From Desmodesmus armatus (Eukaryota; Chlorophyta; Chlorophyceae; Sphaeropleales; Scenedesmaceae), in contig VIIQ02000148.1 in assembly GCA_007449985.2 (NCBI GenBank), positions 1 to 64,000 of the forward strand: a stretch of 64,000 nucleotides of DNA, in the 5' to 3' direction. The translations under genes were made by a program, and so were the position numbers. The notes under the pieces were generated by a model. The model had not been told where the DNA came from. It saw only the letters and a list, made by a program, of their open reading frames with translations, and made no database searches. The stretch's first letter is position 1. Each line of letters begins with the position of its first letter. This document shows, in pieces, positions 11,395 to 23,100 of the stretch.

Positions 11395-13976
11395 CGTGGT
11401 GATATGTGGGGACTGCGTTTGTGTCTACTTTTGTTGGGCGATTGTACTATAACCACAACAGGTATCGTGTGAAGCTGCGGTTGCTGTGACACAAGCCTCC
11501 AAGCTGTGTTGTTGTTTAGTGTGCTATCAGTCTGGTCGAGGTGTTGATGTCTGGGCAAGTTGGCAATGTTTGGCCCAAACAGCGGCCTTCCTTTATTGGC
11601 AGCAGATGGCGCTGTGTGTGCTGTGTGTCAAGCCTCCAAGCTTCAAGCAAGGTGCTTCAACCTGGGTGCGGGGGTATAAAGGGCAGGGGTCGGCTCTCAA
11701 CAACGAGCATCCTGTAGGCAGCTGCCACATGCTACACTTGACACATTGGTGTGACCCGATGTCCAAGTTTGCTCCAAGCAAACTGCTAGCTTGCTATCTG
11801 GTTGTGAACATGGTACTCGACTCTAAGAACTCTTGCCCAATGGCGCTAGCGCCAGCGCTGGGCATGGCCCAGCACGACAGGCATACAGTACCCAGTACTG
11901 CACTGTTGTCTAGTTTTTTTTGCGTAGTGCTGCTGTTGATGCAACAAGATCGGTACTGCCGAGCTTGGGTTGGTGTCCAATGTATGCTGCCGCAACCTCA
12001 CAACTGTGAGGACAAGGCCGGGAGTAAGCACATGAGGGGTTTAACAAGCAGTGGTGGTGCGGAGCTTGTTGAAAGCCGGTCCAGTCTTTGGCTTGTCAGG
12101 CTGTAAGCTTGTCAGCCAACTAGGCCAGTTGTTGCTGCCTAGGGGCAAAGCCCAGATTGTAACTTTTGTCACCTGGGCGTCACTGAGTGAAGGTATGGGA
12201 GTCATGAGCACATCACGATCTTGCCGAATCGTCAGCGCTGCTTTTGCTGCTGCTGGTACTTGCTGCTGCTGCTGCTGCTGGCAGTACTTGCTGCTGGTAC
12301 GCATGCATGCATGCATGCATAGGTGTGCATTCAATGATTGGCCGACACATGCGTCATGCAGGGTTTCTAACCGGTAGTGTCCTCAAATTTCAGCTTCGAA
12401 AGGAAGTCAGTCAAACAATGCAGACACTGAGATATTGAACCCTGAGATGCCTCTAGCAGCATCCGGCTAAGTCATCAGCTGGATTTCTTGTGCTGCTGCA
12501 GTGTCACCCTTTCTTGTGCTGCTGCAGGTGCCTCATGCTTGTCAGTCTAAAGGACCCCAGCTGGGCTGTGTGCAACATCTATGCAACACATGCATGCACT
12601 CAATGCAATTCAATGATTGAGATGGCAGGATTGTGATTGACGCTTGTGCATTAGTTATGTGCCACGATGTAACACACTGCCGGCTGGGCGATTCTGCAGG
12701 AAAGTAATCAATTACAGTTACATGGTTGGGCAGGGGAAAGCAAGGAGGCACATGCAAGGAGCCAGGGGCTCAGGGGGAACCGAAACAACACCATCACATG
12801 CCAGAATACAATCAGGGTAATCAGCTATTGAATATGAGCACATTGTAGACATAAAATGCGCTGCCACTGGCTTGTTGCCCACTGGGGCTTGGTGCCAACA
12901 TAGTCACAACCAACAGCAAAGCAAATACGTTACTGTGGTAAGCACTGCTACGTAGTATACCATGTCTGGCTTGAGCTGAACCAAGATGAGTAGCAGAGCA
13001 CTAAGTGACAAAAAAGAAACATGAATCTGCATGTGTGAAAAATGTGAGGTGTGCTGACGTCCAGCCCAATATGCAGCGGTGGGGGACCCCAGTGCTAGCT
13101 ACATTGTGTTACCATCTTGTGTGTTCCCAGTGTCTCCACAGGAAATCACGCTACCTCCCCGGTTCCGGGCACTGTCTTGCAGCATCACAACGCCAGCCGT
13201 CACAGCTGTCACAGCTGCCAAAGAAACAAAGTCTAGTAGCGGAGCCTGTACGGACAGACCCGTTGGGGCTGCTGCTGCTGCTGCTGCTCAACAGCCCCAT
13301 GCTCATCCTTCAACTTTTCTAGCTCACCTGGTGTTGCTGCCATGCTGCAGGTGCAGCCCTTCTGGCTTGTGTTGTTGTCAGCACTGTCAAATTTGGCTGG
13401 TTGCACCCACTGGGATGTGTGCCGGCACATGCAGCCAGCAGTGTCTGCATGGTGTGGATGTCATGACCACCGTGAGCATGCTTCCATGCTTACCTGTTGG
13501 GAGATTTTGAAGTGGCTGCCCCTTCCATCAAGTGATCCTCCCCATGCAGCCATCTCTGGGCTGCTTTTCTTGCTCCGTGTTGAGTGGATACTGTTGCCTG
13601 TGTTGTTGCCTTATTGATGGGTGGGTGAGATGGGGTGTCGGGGGTGGAGGAGGGGGGGGGCTATAGTTCTAGCTAGAAAAGCCCAAGAGTTGCTGAATTG
13701 GGAGGCTGATGCGCTGTGAGCACAAAGTCGGTGGTTTCTGCGGGTTGCAGTATGTGTGCCATGCATCACCAGGGGGGGGGGGGTAGCCGTAAAGCTCTTG
13801 GGTCACCGGCACCCCTTCAGGCGGGTGTCAGCAGCTGCAGCTATGGGACCCACCCCAGCTTGCAACCCTGCGGAGAGCAGATTGGTGTATACGTGTAGCC
13901 CAATGGGTTGTTTTGGGCTTGTCTTGTGCGTCTTGGAAGGATGGTTCCCGTGGTCCCCTCCTCAACCTGAACTTCT
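11395..13976. other. Intergenic, no gene recognised
   Basis: No reading frame here has convincing splice context or family resemblance. It contains a GCAT repeat (about 12300-12320), a CTG tract (12258-12282) and two 32-bp-spaced copies of a TTCTTGTGCTGCTGCAG unit near 12486 and 12512. The stretch 11459-11489 could encode a short alternative tail after a CAG acceptor, but nothing supports its use. Confidence 0.4.
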
Positions 13977-14177
13977 ATGACTGGCGAAGTTGCAACCGTA
14001 CAGCTCAACACAACGATCAGCACCACCTATACCATCTCAAGGATTCAAAAGACGTTCCGAAACGATGTTCCAGCGTGCAGACGTTCTCTGCCTTTGCATC
14101 AGCATTCCCCGTTGTTGTCACCAGAGGACGACCAGGAACAACAAACAGACTACGTTAGCTGCATTTTAGGCTGTTAG

Positions 14178-17100
14178 TGGCGTAGGGACGTCAGAGCAGG
14201 CACGGTTCTCCAGGCAGTGCAGCAGGGGGATCACCACTTCGAAGGACTCTCGCACCGGGCCCGGGGCTCCTCCCGACAGTGGCTGATCCCCCTGGTGCTT
14301 GTTATTACTGTTCTCAGCGCCTGCGTTGCACAGCCCGTCCCGGATCGAGGTGAGGCATCATCTGGCAACAGCAGCAGCAGCAGCATGACTCTGCACATGA
14401 TGCAGGAGCAGCATGGTGTGGTGTGTGCTGATTGGGGCTTGTCGTATTATACTCCTGTAATATACATATACGCAACGTGCTCAGACAGGCGATGACCTGA
14501 CCCTGGGCACCAGCTAAGGCCTGAGGTCTCATCAGTGCTGAAGTTCGCAGTGCAGCTGCTCGATCACTGCTTCAACCTGCTTGTATAATTTGTGCGTTGG
14601 AGTTAGCTCAACTCCAGGTAGCAGTAACACAGTGACCCCAAGCAAAGAATGCACACTCCAGGAAGGTCACCTGCACAGCTGTCTACAATCTCACCCCCAA
14701 CATCCAACCCCGCAAAAGTCTCAGCCATGGCCATTCATTGTGCTTTGCTGCTGCGCCCTGCATCATGCATTGCAGACGCAGCCACTGACTGGGTCGCACC
14801 ATCTGGCAGCAGCAGCAGCAGCAGCAGCACTGGCAATAAAGGAGCCCACCTCAGCACCAGAGGCAGTGGCCCAGCCAGCGGCAACAGCAGCAGCAGCAGC
14901 CTCCCAAGCGGCCTCGCTCAGCCACTAGCAGACCCACACACTGCCAGCAGCAGCAGTAGCAGCAGCAGCAGCAGCGGGAGGGAGCTTCAGCAATGGTGGC
15001 TGACGCCCCTCGTGTTTGGTGATGCATGCCCCCACGGCTGTGAGCAGGGGTCGTGTGTGCAGGCGCCCTCAGGCCCCAGCTTGCGCTGCAACAGGTGCAA
15101 GAATGGGCTGATCGTGGACAAGATTACAGGCTACTGCGGTAGGTCACACCAATAGATACACAGGGGCACCCCAGGCTGGTGCCGTGGCTACTTTGGTGAC
15201 TGTTGCTATTGCGGATAGTGCTGCTGTTGTATGGACCGCGAGCGCAACTGGCAGTGGGCGCAGGACAACTAGTAGGCAGCACACAGAGCCAGTGGGGTGT
15301 TGGCGTTACAGCAAGGGTCTGAGTGCACATCTGCAGCTGTTTCGACAAGCAGGCAAGCTGGCGTTGAGGGCTGGGTGTTGCTGGCGAGTATGAATCCCAT
15401 ATGGCAAACAATCCGCATCACAACAGACAGCCTCTGTGCAGCTGCTTATATTTATCACTCAGTGTTTAAGCCTGAGGCGTGGCTAGCTGGCTGATTGTGA
15501 TGGGGCTGCCAGCTTCAGCAGCCCCAAGCAGCTAGCTGCACCTGCAGCAGCCATGAGCAATGTGCTGCTACAGAGGCTGCCGCCCTTGCTGGATGTTGGG
15601 CCTTACTGTTGTGCAGTTGCCGCATGCCGCAGTGGATGTATGCAGGGAAGGACTGTGGGACCAACGGCTGCACTGCCACAGCCAGCAGCAGGCTGAGCAG
15701 TGCGTGCGCAACACACACAATGGTTGCAACACATGTGTTTAACATGAGGCAATGTACTGCTGACGCCGACTCTGTGTGTGCCTGTGCCTGTCCTGTCGTG
15801 TGTGTGTGCTGTTTGCAGCCTGTCCTGCCGGGAAGTATGGGAACCCTGCAGGGGAGACCTGCGTTGACTGCCCCAAGGGCAAATGGTGAGTGGAGGCTGC
15901 TGCGTTGGTGGAGGGCGGGGACAGACCGGACACAGCCAAGCTGGGTGGCTGCAAGGCATGCAGAGGGGTTTTTGAGGGCTGTCCCGTCTTGTTTAGTGTG
16001 CGTGACGCAGGAGGGGGGGTGAGCAGGGGAGGGAACAACATCAGTCAGATGTTAACAGCCATGTAGCAGCAACCATGGCATCAAGCAAGTGATGCTGTGC
16101 TGCTCGCAGGTGTGCTGGAGGGACGTTCACTCTGGATGGGCCCCCGCTGCTGTGCAGTGCCCCGACTCCATGACAACCATTGGCAGGAGAGCATGGTCTG
16201 CCAGGGGGTGTGGTGAGTCAGTGCACAAAGCCTGTCATTGCTGTGCTGCACCTGCCAAGTATTTATGTTTTGAGGTTGCGGACTTGTAACGATCACCTGC
16301 ACTGTGTTGTACTGCACTGTACAACTCTGCAACCAACCTTACTATAAGAATACTGTTGCAGCAGAGAGCATGAGGTTGGTGCTGCCTGCTAGTTGTGAGA
16401 CTCAGAAATACCTTGGTCATACCAACACTCACACCACCCTGCATAACCGCCCACCAATCCAACTGTGCTGAAAATCACACCACCTGCTTCTGTACTGCAG
16501 AGTAGGATAGGCGACCATGCGCTGCATCCAATCCTTGTCCTGACCTGTGTCTCTCTCTGCACGCCTTGTGTCCCACATGCACAATCACTGCATTCAGTCA
16601 ACCTTCCGGGGTTCAAGTACACAGTCAATGCCATGGGGGAGCCAAACGTGGAGCCGTGCCCTGTCAACACATACAACTTGGGCCTCAGGAGGCAACGGAC
16701 TTGCTGGCCCTGTCCCTCAGGCTACACAACAAACGGCTTGTCAGGGGCTACAGAAGTCAGCCAGTGCGGTGCGTGTGCAGCGTCGATGGGTGGCTTGCCT
16801 TACGGGCCTGATTGCATATGTGGGGGTAGGGTTTAGGGTGAGTTGATCAGGGGCTTAGGGTCCCTGGTGCTAGCAGCACCGCCAGTGACAGCATTGTGGG
16901 ACGTAAGAGCATTGAACAGAACACAACCTGGCCTCAGGAGGAATTGGACCTGCTGGCCCTGCCCCTCAGGCTACACAACAAACGGCTTGATTGGGGCTAC
17001 AGAAGTCAGCCAGTGCGGTACGTGTGCAGCACTGCTGGGTGGCAGCGCTGTTGGGGGGCCTGAGCGCACGAATGCGGGTGCCCTTGTACACTGCCACAGC

Positions 17101-20100
17101 TTGTGCCAGCTGGCATGTATGCGGGCGCCAGCATTGAATGGCCAGATCTGGCAGTAGTTTGGAACACTCTGGAGCAGGGTTGGATCTCGTCCCAGTTGCA
17201 CTAGCACTAGTTGTCGCAGCATCGGCTTGCTGACAGTTGTAAACTGCTCTGCAAATGAATGCATGCCAATCCTGGGCTTCTCTATACTATGGCCGCCATA
17301 AAGAGAGCCTAAGTTTGGACTGAAGCCAGAGCTTGCAGATGCACTTGAACGCTGATGAACTTGTGCACTTGCCGTGCTGCACTGCCGCCCCCGTGTGCTG
17401 CTATACGTTGGACATTACAGTGGTTCCTCCGGGCTCTACATGCCCTACCCCACCATTGTCTCCCCCTGCCCCTGTATAACTTGCATGTGGACCTCAACGC
17501 TGACATACCTGCGCACTCACTGTATTGTACTGCTGCACGTTTATGTCGCTGTTCGTTCAACTGGCAGTGGTTCCTCCGGGCTTTTACATGCCCTACCCCA
17601 CCATCGTCTCCCCCTGCCCCATCGGGCAGTACAAGGAGGCGGTGGGCCCAGACAGCAGCTGCACCCCCTGCGGCACAGGAGTGACAACAGCCAGCGAGGG
17701 CTCTGCCTCACGCAACCTGTGCTCAAGTAAGATCGCATGTGCTGCTGCCAGCTGAGTGTCAGGGATCGCTGATAGAAGTGCTGCCTCATGCAACTTGTGC
17801 TCAAGTAAGATCGCATGCGCTGCTGCTAGCTGAAAGTACTGACAGTGATGCTGCTTGATTCCAGGGCATGTGATGAACAAGCCATTCACCTGTTTGTCAC
17901 AACTATTTGAGTACTTTCAAAGCAGCTGCTGAGTCCTTTGCCGTGTCAGGCTATGAGCGATCCTGTCCCCCCTCCTGATGTACCCTCCTCACGCTACCGC
18001 TTTTTCACCTCAAGCACCTCCTACTGTGTCATGTTTCGTGTGTGCAGTCTTGGCTCCCGGATTCTACCCTGCTTTCCTTTCCGGCACGATGGTCACAGCA
18101 GCTAGCTGCCCACACAAGTTCTACTGCCCCGGCGGTCAGCCTCAGCTGGCGTTCAATGCATCGGACCCGGCCTCATGGGTTACCACAATCGTCCGGTGTC
18201 CGGACGGCATGTGGACTCGGAGTACGGGGGCGACGAGCGCTGCTGAGTGCCGTGAGTGACGACAGGCTTTAGGGTTGATGGCAGCTGTTGTGCCCGTGTC
18301 GTGTGCTGTGTTTCTGCATGTTGATCTGACAATCACTTCAGCCTCAATCAGGGCAGCCTCTTTTCCAGCTGTTAGAGCAGCTTGGTATTGGTCGCAGGAG
18401 TGCAGTGTCCTTAGCATCAGTAACACCTTCGCACAGGATGACGGCAGCCTGCAGGGCTGCTGCTGCCTACACTGCATTGACCATTCAACAAGTTGTCTGT
18501 TGTTCACGCAGTGTAGGCAGCCTGCAGGGCTGCTGCTGTTTCATATGGACTTTGTGTGCTGTGCTGCGCTGTGCTCTGCGGTTTTGCAGTGACGCCCCCA
18601 GGGTCTACACGGTCCCAGGCAGCGGTTCAACGCTGAAGTGTCCTGAAGGCTCCTACAGGGCCGGCTGGGCAGCAGCAGGAGCAGCGACAGCGTGCGAATC
18701 GTGTGGGGATGGTGTTTCTGCCATAACGGATGCTTCTGTGGAGGAAGTGAGCCCCGCCAATATCATCACAGCCATCGCCGTCACAACCTCATCATCATCA
18801 TGCTGTGAGTTTCCTGTTTCCAGCTGTGTCTATTTCTGTATTTAGTTATTTTATTTCAACTGTTATTCATTTATATTAGATCGAAACCTTAAGGTTGAGA
18901 GCTTTATACGTTGCAAAGTTCACACCCCCACACATGACAGCCAAAAACGAGTCTACATTCCGTTCCCAAAAGCTCCGCACCGAGCCCTTGCTAAGCGATG
19001 ATGAATGATTTGATATCAAGGAATGTAATGGTGTTGGGTAGAAAGGTGGTTACTGCTTGGAGTGCACAGGCCATCGAAAATAAAACGTCAAATTGACCAA
19101 AACCTGCCCTGTAGGCACCGAGAGAGGCTGTGGAGCAAGAAGCGTCGTTCTGTTGCAACGCAAAAACTTTGTGGCGATCGGTTGACAGACGGCTCACACT
19201 GCCATGTGAAGGACTTCGCGGATTAGTGGGGTTTACCTGATTTGCGAGGGTGCCGCGATGAGAGTGAACACATCAAATTGCACACCCATAAAAAAACATT
19301 CGTGTCATGCGTGAAGCCCTGGTGCCCTCCTGGCCACCACGCCAGTCGGGCCGGCGCCGGCAGTTGACTTTACCCCTTGGAGGGCGTGTGTCAGGCGCGT
19401 GCCTTTGGTGGCGTCCCTCGTTGGAATTCAAGGGCGCTCTGCCTTTCGTGGACGGGCACACACACCACATGTGAACACTGTCACAACACCTATTTGCGCG
19501 TAAAACACTGTGCGTTACCTCGGTGCAGCAGACACGTTCCCTGTCCGTCTGCTCTGCTTTTCAACATGCCTCAAGCGGCTCCGAACTCGAAGAAAGGCGT
19601 GCAGATAGAGGTCAAATACAACGGCACTCGGTATCGCTATCCCGCACGTGTCATTGCAGAGAAGTACGCTCTCGTGAAGGATTTGATGGTGCTGTTGATG
19701 CAGAAGCTGGGTTTGTTCAGCCGCGGCAGCGGAGCGCGGGTGCCAGCCATGAGCAGCCCTCGCGAGGTGTACATGGTCCAGGACGTGCCCCTGGCTGTTG
19801 TCAATGTGCCCAAGGATATGCGAGGCAACCTTGCAGCAGCACTGAAGGTGGGTGTCACACCTTGTTTGTCTACAGGGTAGGTTGCAATCTGTTGCAATCA
19901 AAGGCGTGATCAATGTATCCTGGCGTCAGCAGTGCTGATTGGAGTCTAGCAGATGCTGCTGCTGTGCTGGTTGCCTTGGTAGGGTCTGCACCGCTGGAGA
20001 GCAGCAGCAGCAGCAGCAGGCGGGTGTTGCTGCTGGCACAGCAGCATGCTGAGCAGCTGTCATGAATGGCAACAGGCAGTAGAGCCGCTGCAGCTGCAGG

Positions 20101-23100
20101 ACACATGTATGTGATGTTTGTCATGTACAGAGCTCACAACTGCTGTTGCTGTGGCTGCTGCCTGCTGTGCTTGATGCCATTCATGCAGGTGGACAATGCT
20201 GTGCTCAACAGCAAGGCATTCATTGGGAGCAGCAGCATGACCGCAGCAATCGATGATGAGTGTAGCAGTGTCACAGTGCGGCAGGCTGATGGCGATGGGT
20301 GGTGCATGGCAAGGTTTGCCATCAACCCAGATACGTTTCACATGATTGAGCAGCACGAGTTTTCTTTATGCACGGCCAAGCAAGATACACTGTTTTAGCG
20401 TTTGCTCGCGCCCTTCCACGCAGCTTTGATGGCTGCATTTGGGATGCCAAGCAGCATGCTACACAGCACGCACAAGCTGGCATGCTGCTGGACTATGAGT
20501 ATATGCCATATGAGCAGTTTATCCGTCGCATGACTGTGCAATACATCTGTGAGCATTGGGGTGACTTTGGGGCACTCATTGCAGCAGAGCACGGTCCAGG
20601 CATCACCTCTGCATCCACATACCGCATGCTGATGCTATGCAAGTACAGCAACACTGGGCTCCTGCCTGAGTTGCTGGCGCTGTGCGACCTGTACAACTGC
20701 GTTGTTGACGTGTATGACAGTGACAGCAACACTGTCTTTAACTTGTTCCCGCGCAACGTGGCTGCCAGTGCAGCCACTGAGTTGGCCTTGCTTCGCAAGG
20801 ATGGCTTCTACCATGTGCTGCTCCCCAGCAACGCAGAATGTGTCAACTTGCCGGGGTTGATGTGCGTGCCCCCACAAATTCTTGATGCAGCGTACAGAGA
20901 GCACCCCAGCATGGTGTATATCAGAGATGTATCTATGGGTGTGTTTCATAGTGTTCACATGGAGGACACAGATGTGCTGCCGCGTGTTTGCCTGGCAATG
21001 CCCCCTAAAATTTGCAGGGTGCTGACCTGCAAGCCCACCCCCAGCCTTGGGTGGGTGAGCCAGCCGTGGGCCTGTTCTCTTTGCGCATGGGCGCTTTTAC
21101 GGGTGGGGCCCGTCTGAGATCCAGCATTTTGATGCAGAGCAGAGTTTTGGCAGCATGTCTCTCCAAGGCGGCAACGGTGGTGATAGTGGCAGTGATGGCA
21201 GCAGTGACAGCGGCCCTTGTGTGGAGTTGGTAAGCACGCCTGTGCTCACCATTCCCTGCCCAAGTGGTGGCGAGGCTGTTGCCCGCTTCATGGCAGCCGG
21301 CCACTTCCAGGCTGATGTCAACTGCTGGCAGTGTGGCGGGTTGAAGCCGGATCTGCAGCACGTAACTGCCTTACATGGCAGTCACCTATGCAACTGCACA
21401 AGTTGCAAGTGCTGTAGTTGCTGTGCAGGGCAGGGACCCACTTGGACGTGTCCCTGATGCATTTTCAAGTGTAACAAACAGGGTTGGCATCTGGTTCAGG
21501 TTGCCTGGTTTTGATGAAGCATGCATCCCAAACTCAGGGAGTGGTATGTGCCATGATGTGTGTGCTTGCATCGCAATTGCAATTGCAACTTGTGCAAGCA
21601 GATTTGTGCATATCAGCCTGACAAGGGGCTGTGCCAGCACCCCACCCGCTGCAAGTAAGCAGCAGCAAGTTTGCAACAGTTCCGACAGGCCCAGGCCCTT
21701 GCAGCCGTACTACCGCCTTTGGTCTCCCAGAATAGTTGGAAGGCCCTTCGATCCAGCACTGACGCCACCTGGGCGTCAGACGTTCTACTTGACTGGTGTG
21801 ATTGTTCATTGGCTTGGCCTTGCAACATATTAGGTCAATCAGAACTTCAAAGCTGCAAAGAGCCATAGCACAAAGAGCCATAGCACAAGCAGGCACAAAG
21901 CTGGACACACCAAGCAACATGCTGGCAACAGCCTATGTAACAAAGTAGTGGAAGCACTCACGCTGCCTGCTATGAGTCACCAGGCACCTCACTGGCAACA
22001 ATTTCAATTCGAAATCAATCAAGATCAAGGCGTAGTCAAAGTGCTACAGAGTGCAGCAAGGGTGCAAAAGCTGGGCAGCAGCAACTGTACTGCACAGTAA
22101 GAAACACACCCTGTCAGAGTCCTCATCGACACAGGGAAGTGCCCAGCGGCAGCCGCACCCCAGCAAAACCAAGGGTGTGCAGCACCTGGGCCAGGCCCTG
22201 GTAGCAGCATCCCTCCAGTCACACCACGCTTGGTCTCCCAGACAAAGTTTGAAGGGTTTCGATCCAGCACTGACGCCACCTGGGGTGTTAGACGTTCTAT
22301 TTATTTTTTTTATTTCCAGCTGTGTCTGTACTGCAGTGTCTGCCGCATCGCCTGACCGCTGGCATGTGTGACACTGTCTGTCACAGCCAAACATCATAGG
22401 ATGGGGAAGTTCACGAGGTTCGTGAGGTGAACTCTGAAGCACGGCCTATACTTTGAAGCCATGCATGCTGCTCACACAGCCTGGCACGATGTTCTTTTGC
22501 TGCTGCAGTTATCCAGCCGGGCTGTGGGATGTACTACCAGTCAGGTGTTGGGAGCTACAGGTGCGCACACGCCATGCCTGCTGCACCGGTGGCACCTGGT
22601 ACCTGGTACCTGCATGGGTTGTTTTGTCCACATTGCATGCTGACATGTCAACGTGCATCATGTCAAATCTGGTCAACCGGCGTGTTTGTTGCATGCGTTG
22701 TTGTGTAAATGTTGTGCCATGTACGTGCAAGTGGTGTGCACCAGATGCTCTTTGAACATCAGACAAGGAAAACATTGTGCAAGTATGATTTTGTGCTGGT
22801 ATTGCGTGTGCAGGTCCCGCAACTGCGACACTGACAATTGGGGTGTGAATGCAACAACGTATGGCCTTGCGCTGCGCAACTGCCGAGCATGTCCCCTTGG
22901 CATGGTGACCAGCAGCAATAGCACAAGCTACCCAATCAGCTCATCTTATTTCGTTGACAATGGTGACGGCACTGGCGGCTTCATCAGTGGCATGGCGTGG
23001 TGAGTTGGGTGTGATGCTGCTGCTGCTGCTGCTGCTGCTGCCGCTGCGGCGGCGGCGGCTGCTGCTGCTGCTGCTGCCAGCTTTGTTTCAGCTGCCAGTG

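Larger units (their letters stand above)
18832..22312 (+). mobile_element. 3.48-kb insertion in an intron, carrying an OTU-like gene
   Basis: The segment sits between two identical 15-bp repeats in the intron between exons ending at 18804 and starting at 22509 (phase-1 codons join correctly across it). Removing it with one repeat leaves an intron of about 208 bp, similar to its neighbours. The ends are AT-rich. The 10-mer GATCGAAACC at 18879 recurs inverted at 22255, 47-48 bp from each end; no longer terminal inverted repeat is evident. There is no reverse transcriptase or transposase. The only gene is OTU-like with at least one intron, which argues against a processed retrocopy. Element class is unknown; a non-autonomous element with a cargo gene is my inference. 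Confidence 0.6.

Noticed and set aside
13977..14177. Upstream first exon with the start Met of the mosaic gene
   Set aside because: It is in the same frame as the signal-like exon but separated by an in-frame TAG at 14175 with no clear intron; kept only as a possibility.
16110..16212. Frame break in this exon as an undetected intron
   Set aside because: The exon is only 103 bp, and module similarity continues on both sides of a GGGCCCCC run, so a one-base indel explains it better than an intron.
18590..18804. Alternative acceptor at 18601 as the cure for the frame break
   Set aside because: Joining to the upstream phase-1 exon from there still gives the wrong frame; a missing base in CCCCCAGGG remains the better explanation.
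19566..21457. OTU-like gene as a processed retrocopy
   Set aside because: It has at least one well-formed intron (19848-20188) and no poly(A) tract at the insertion ends.
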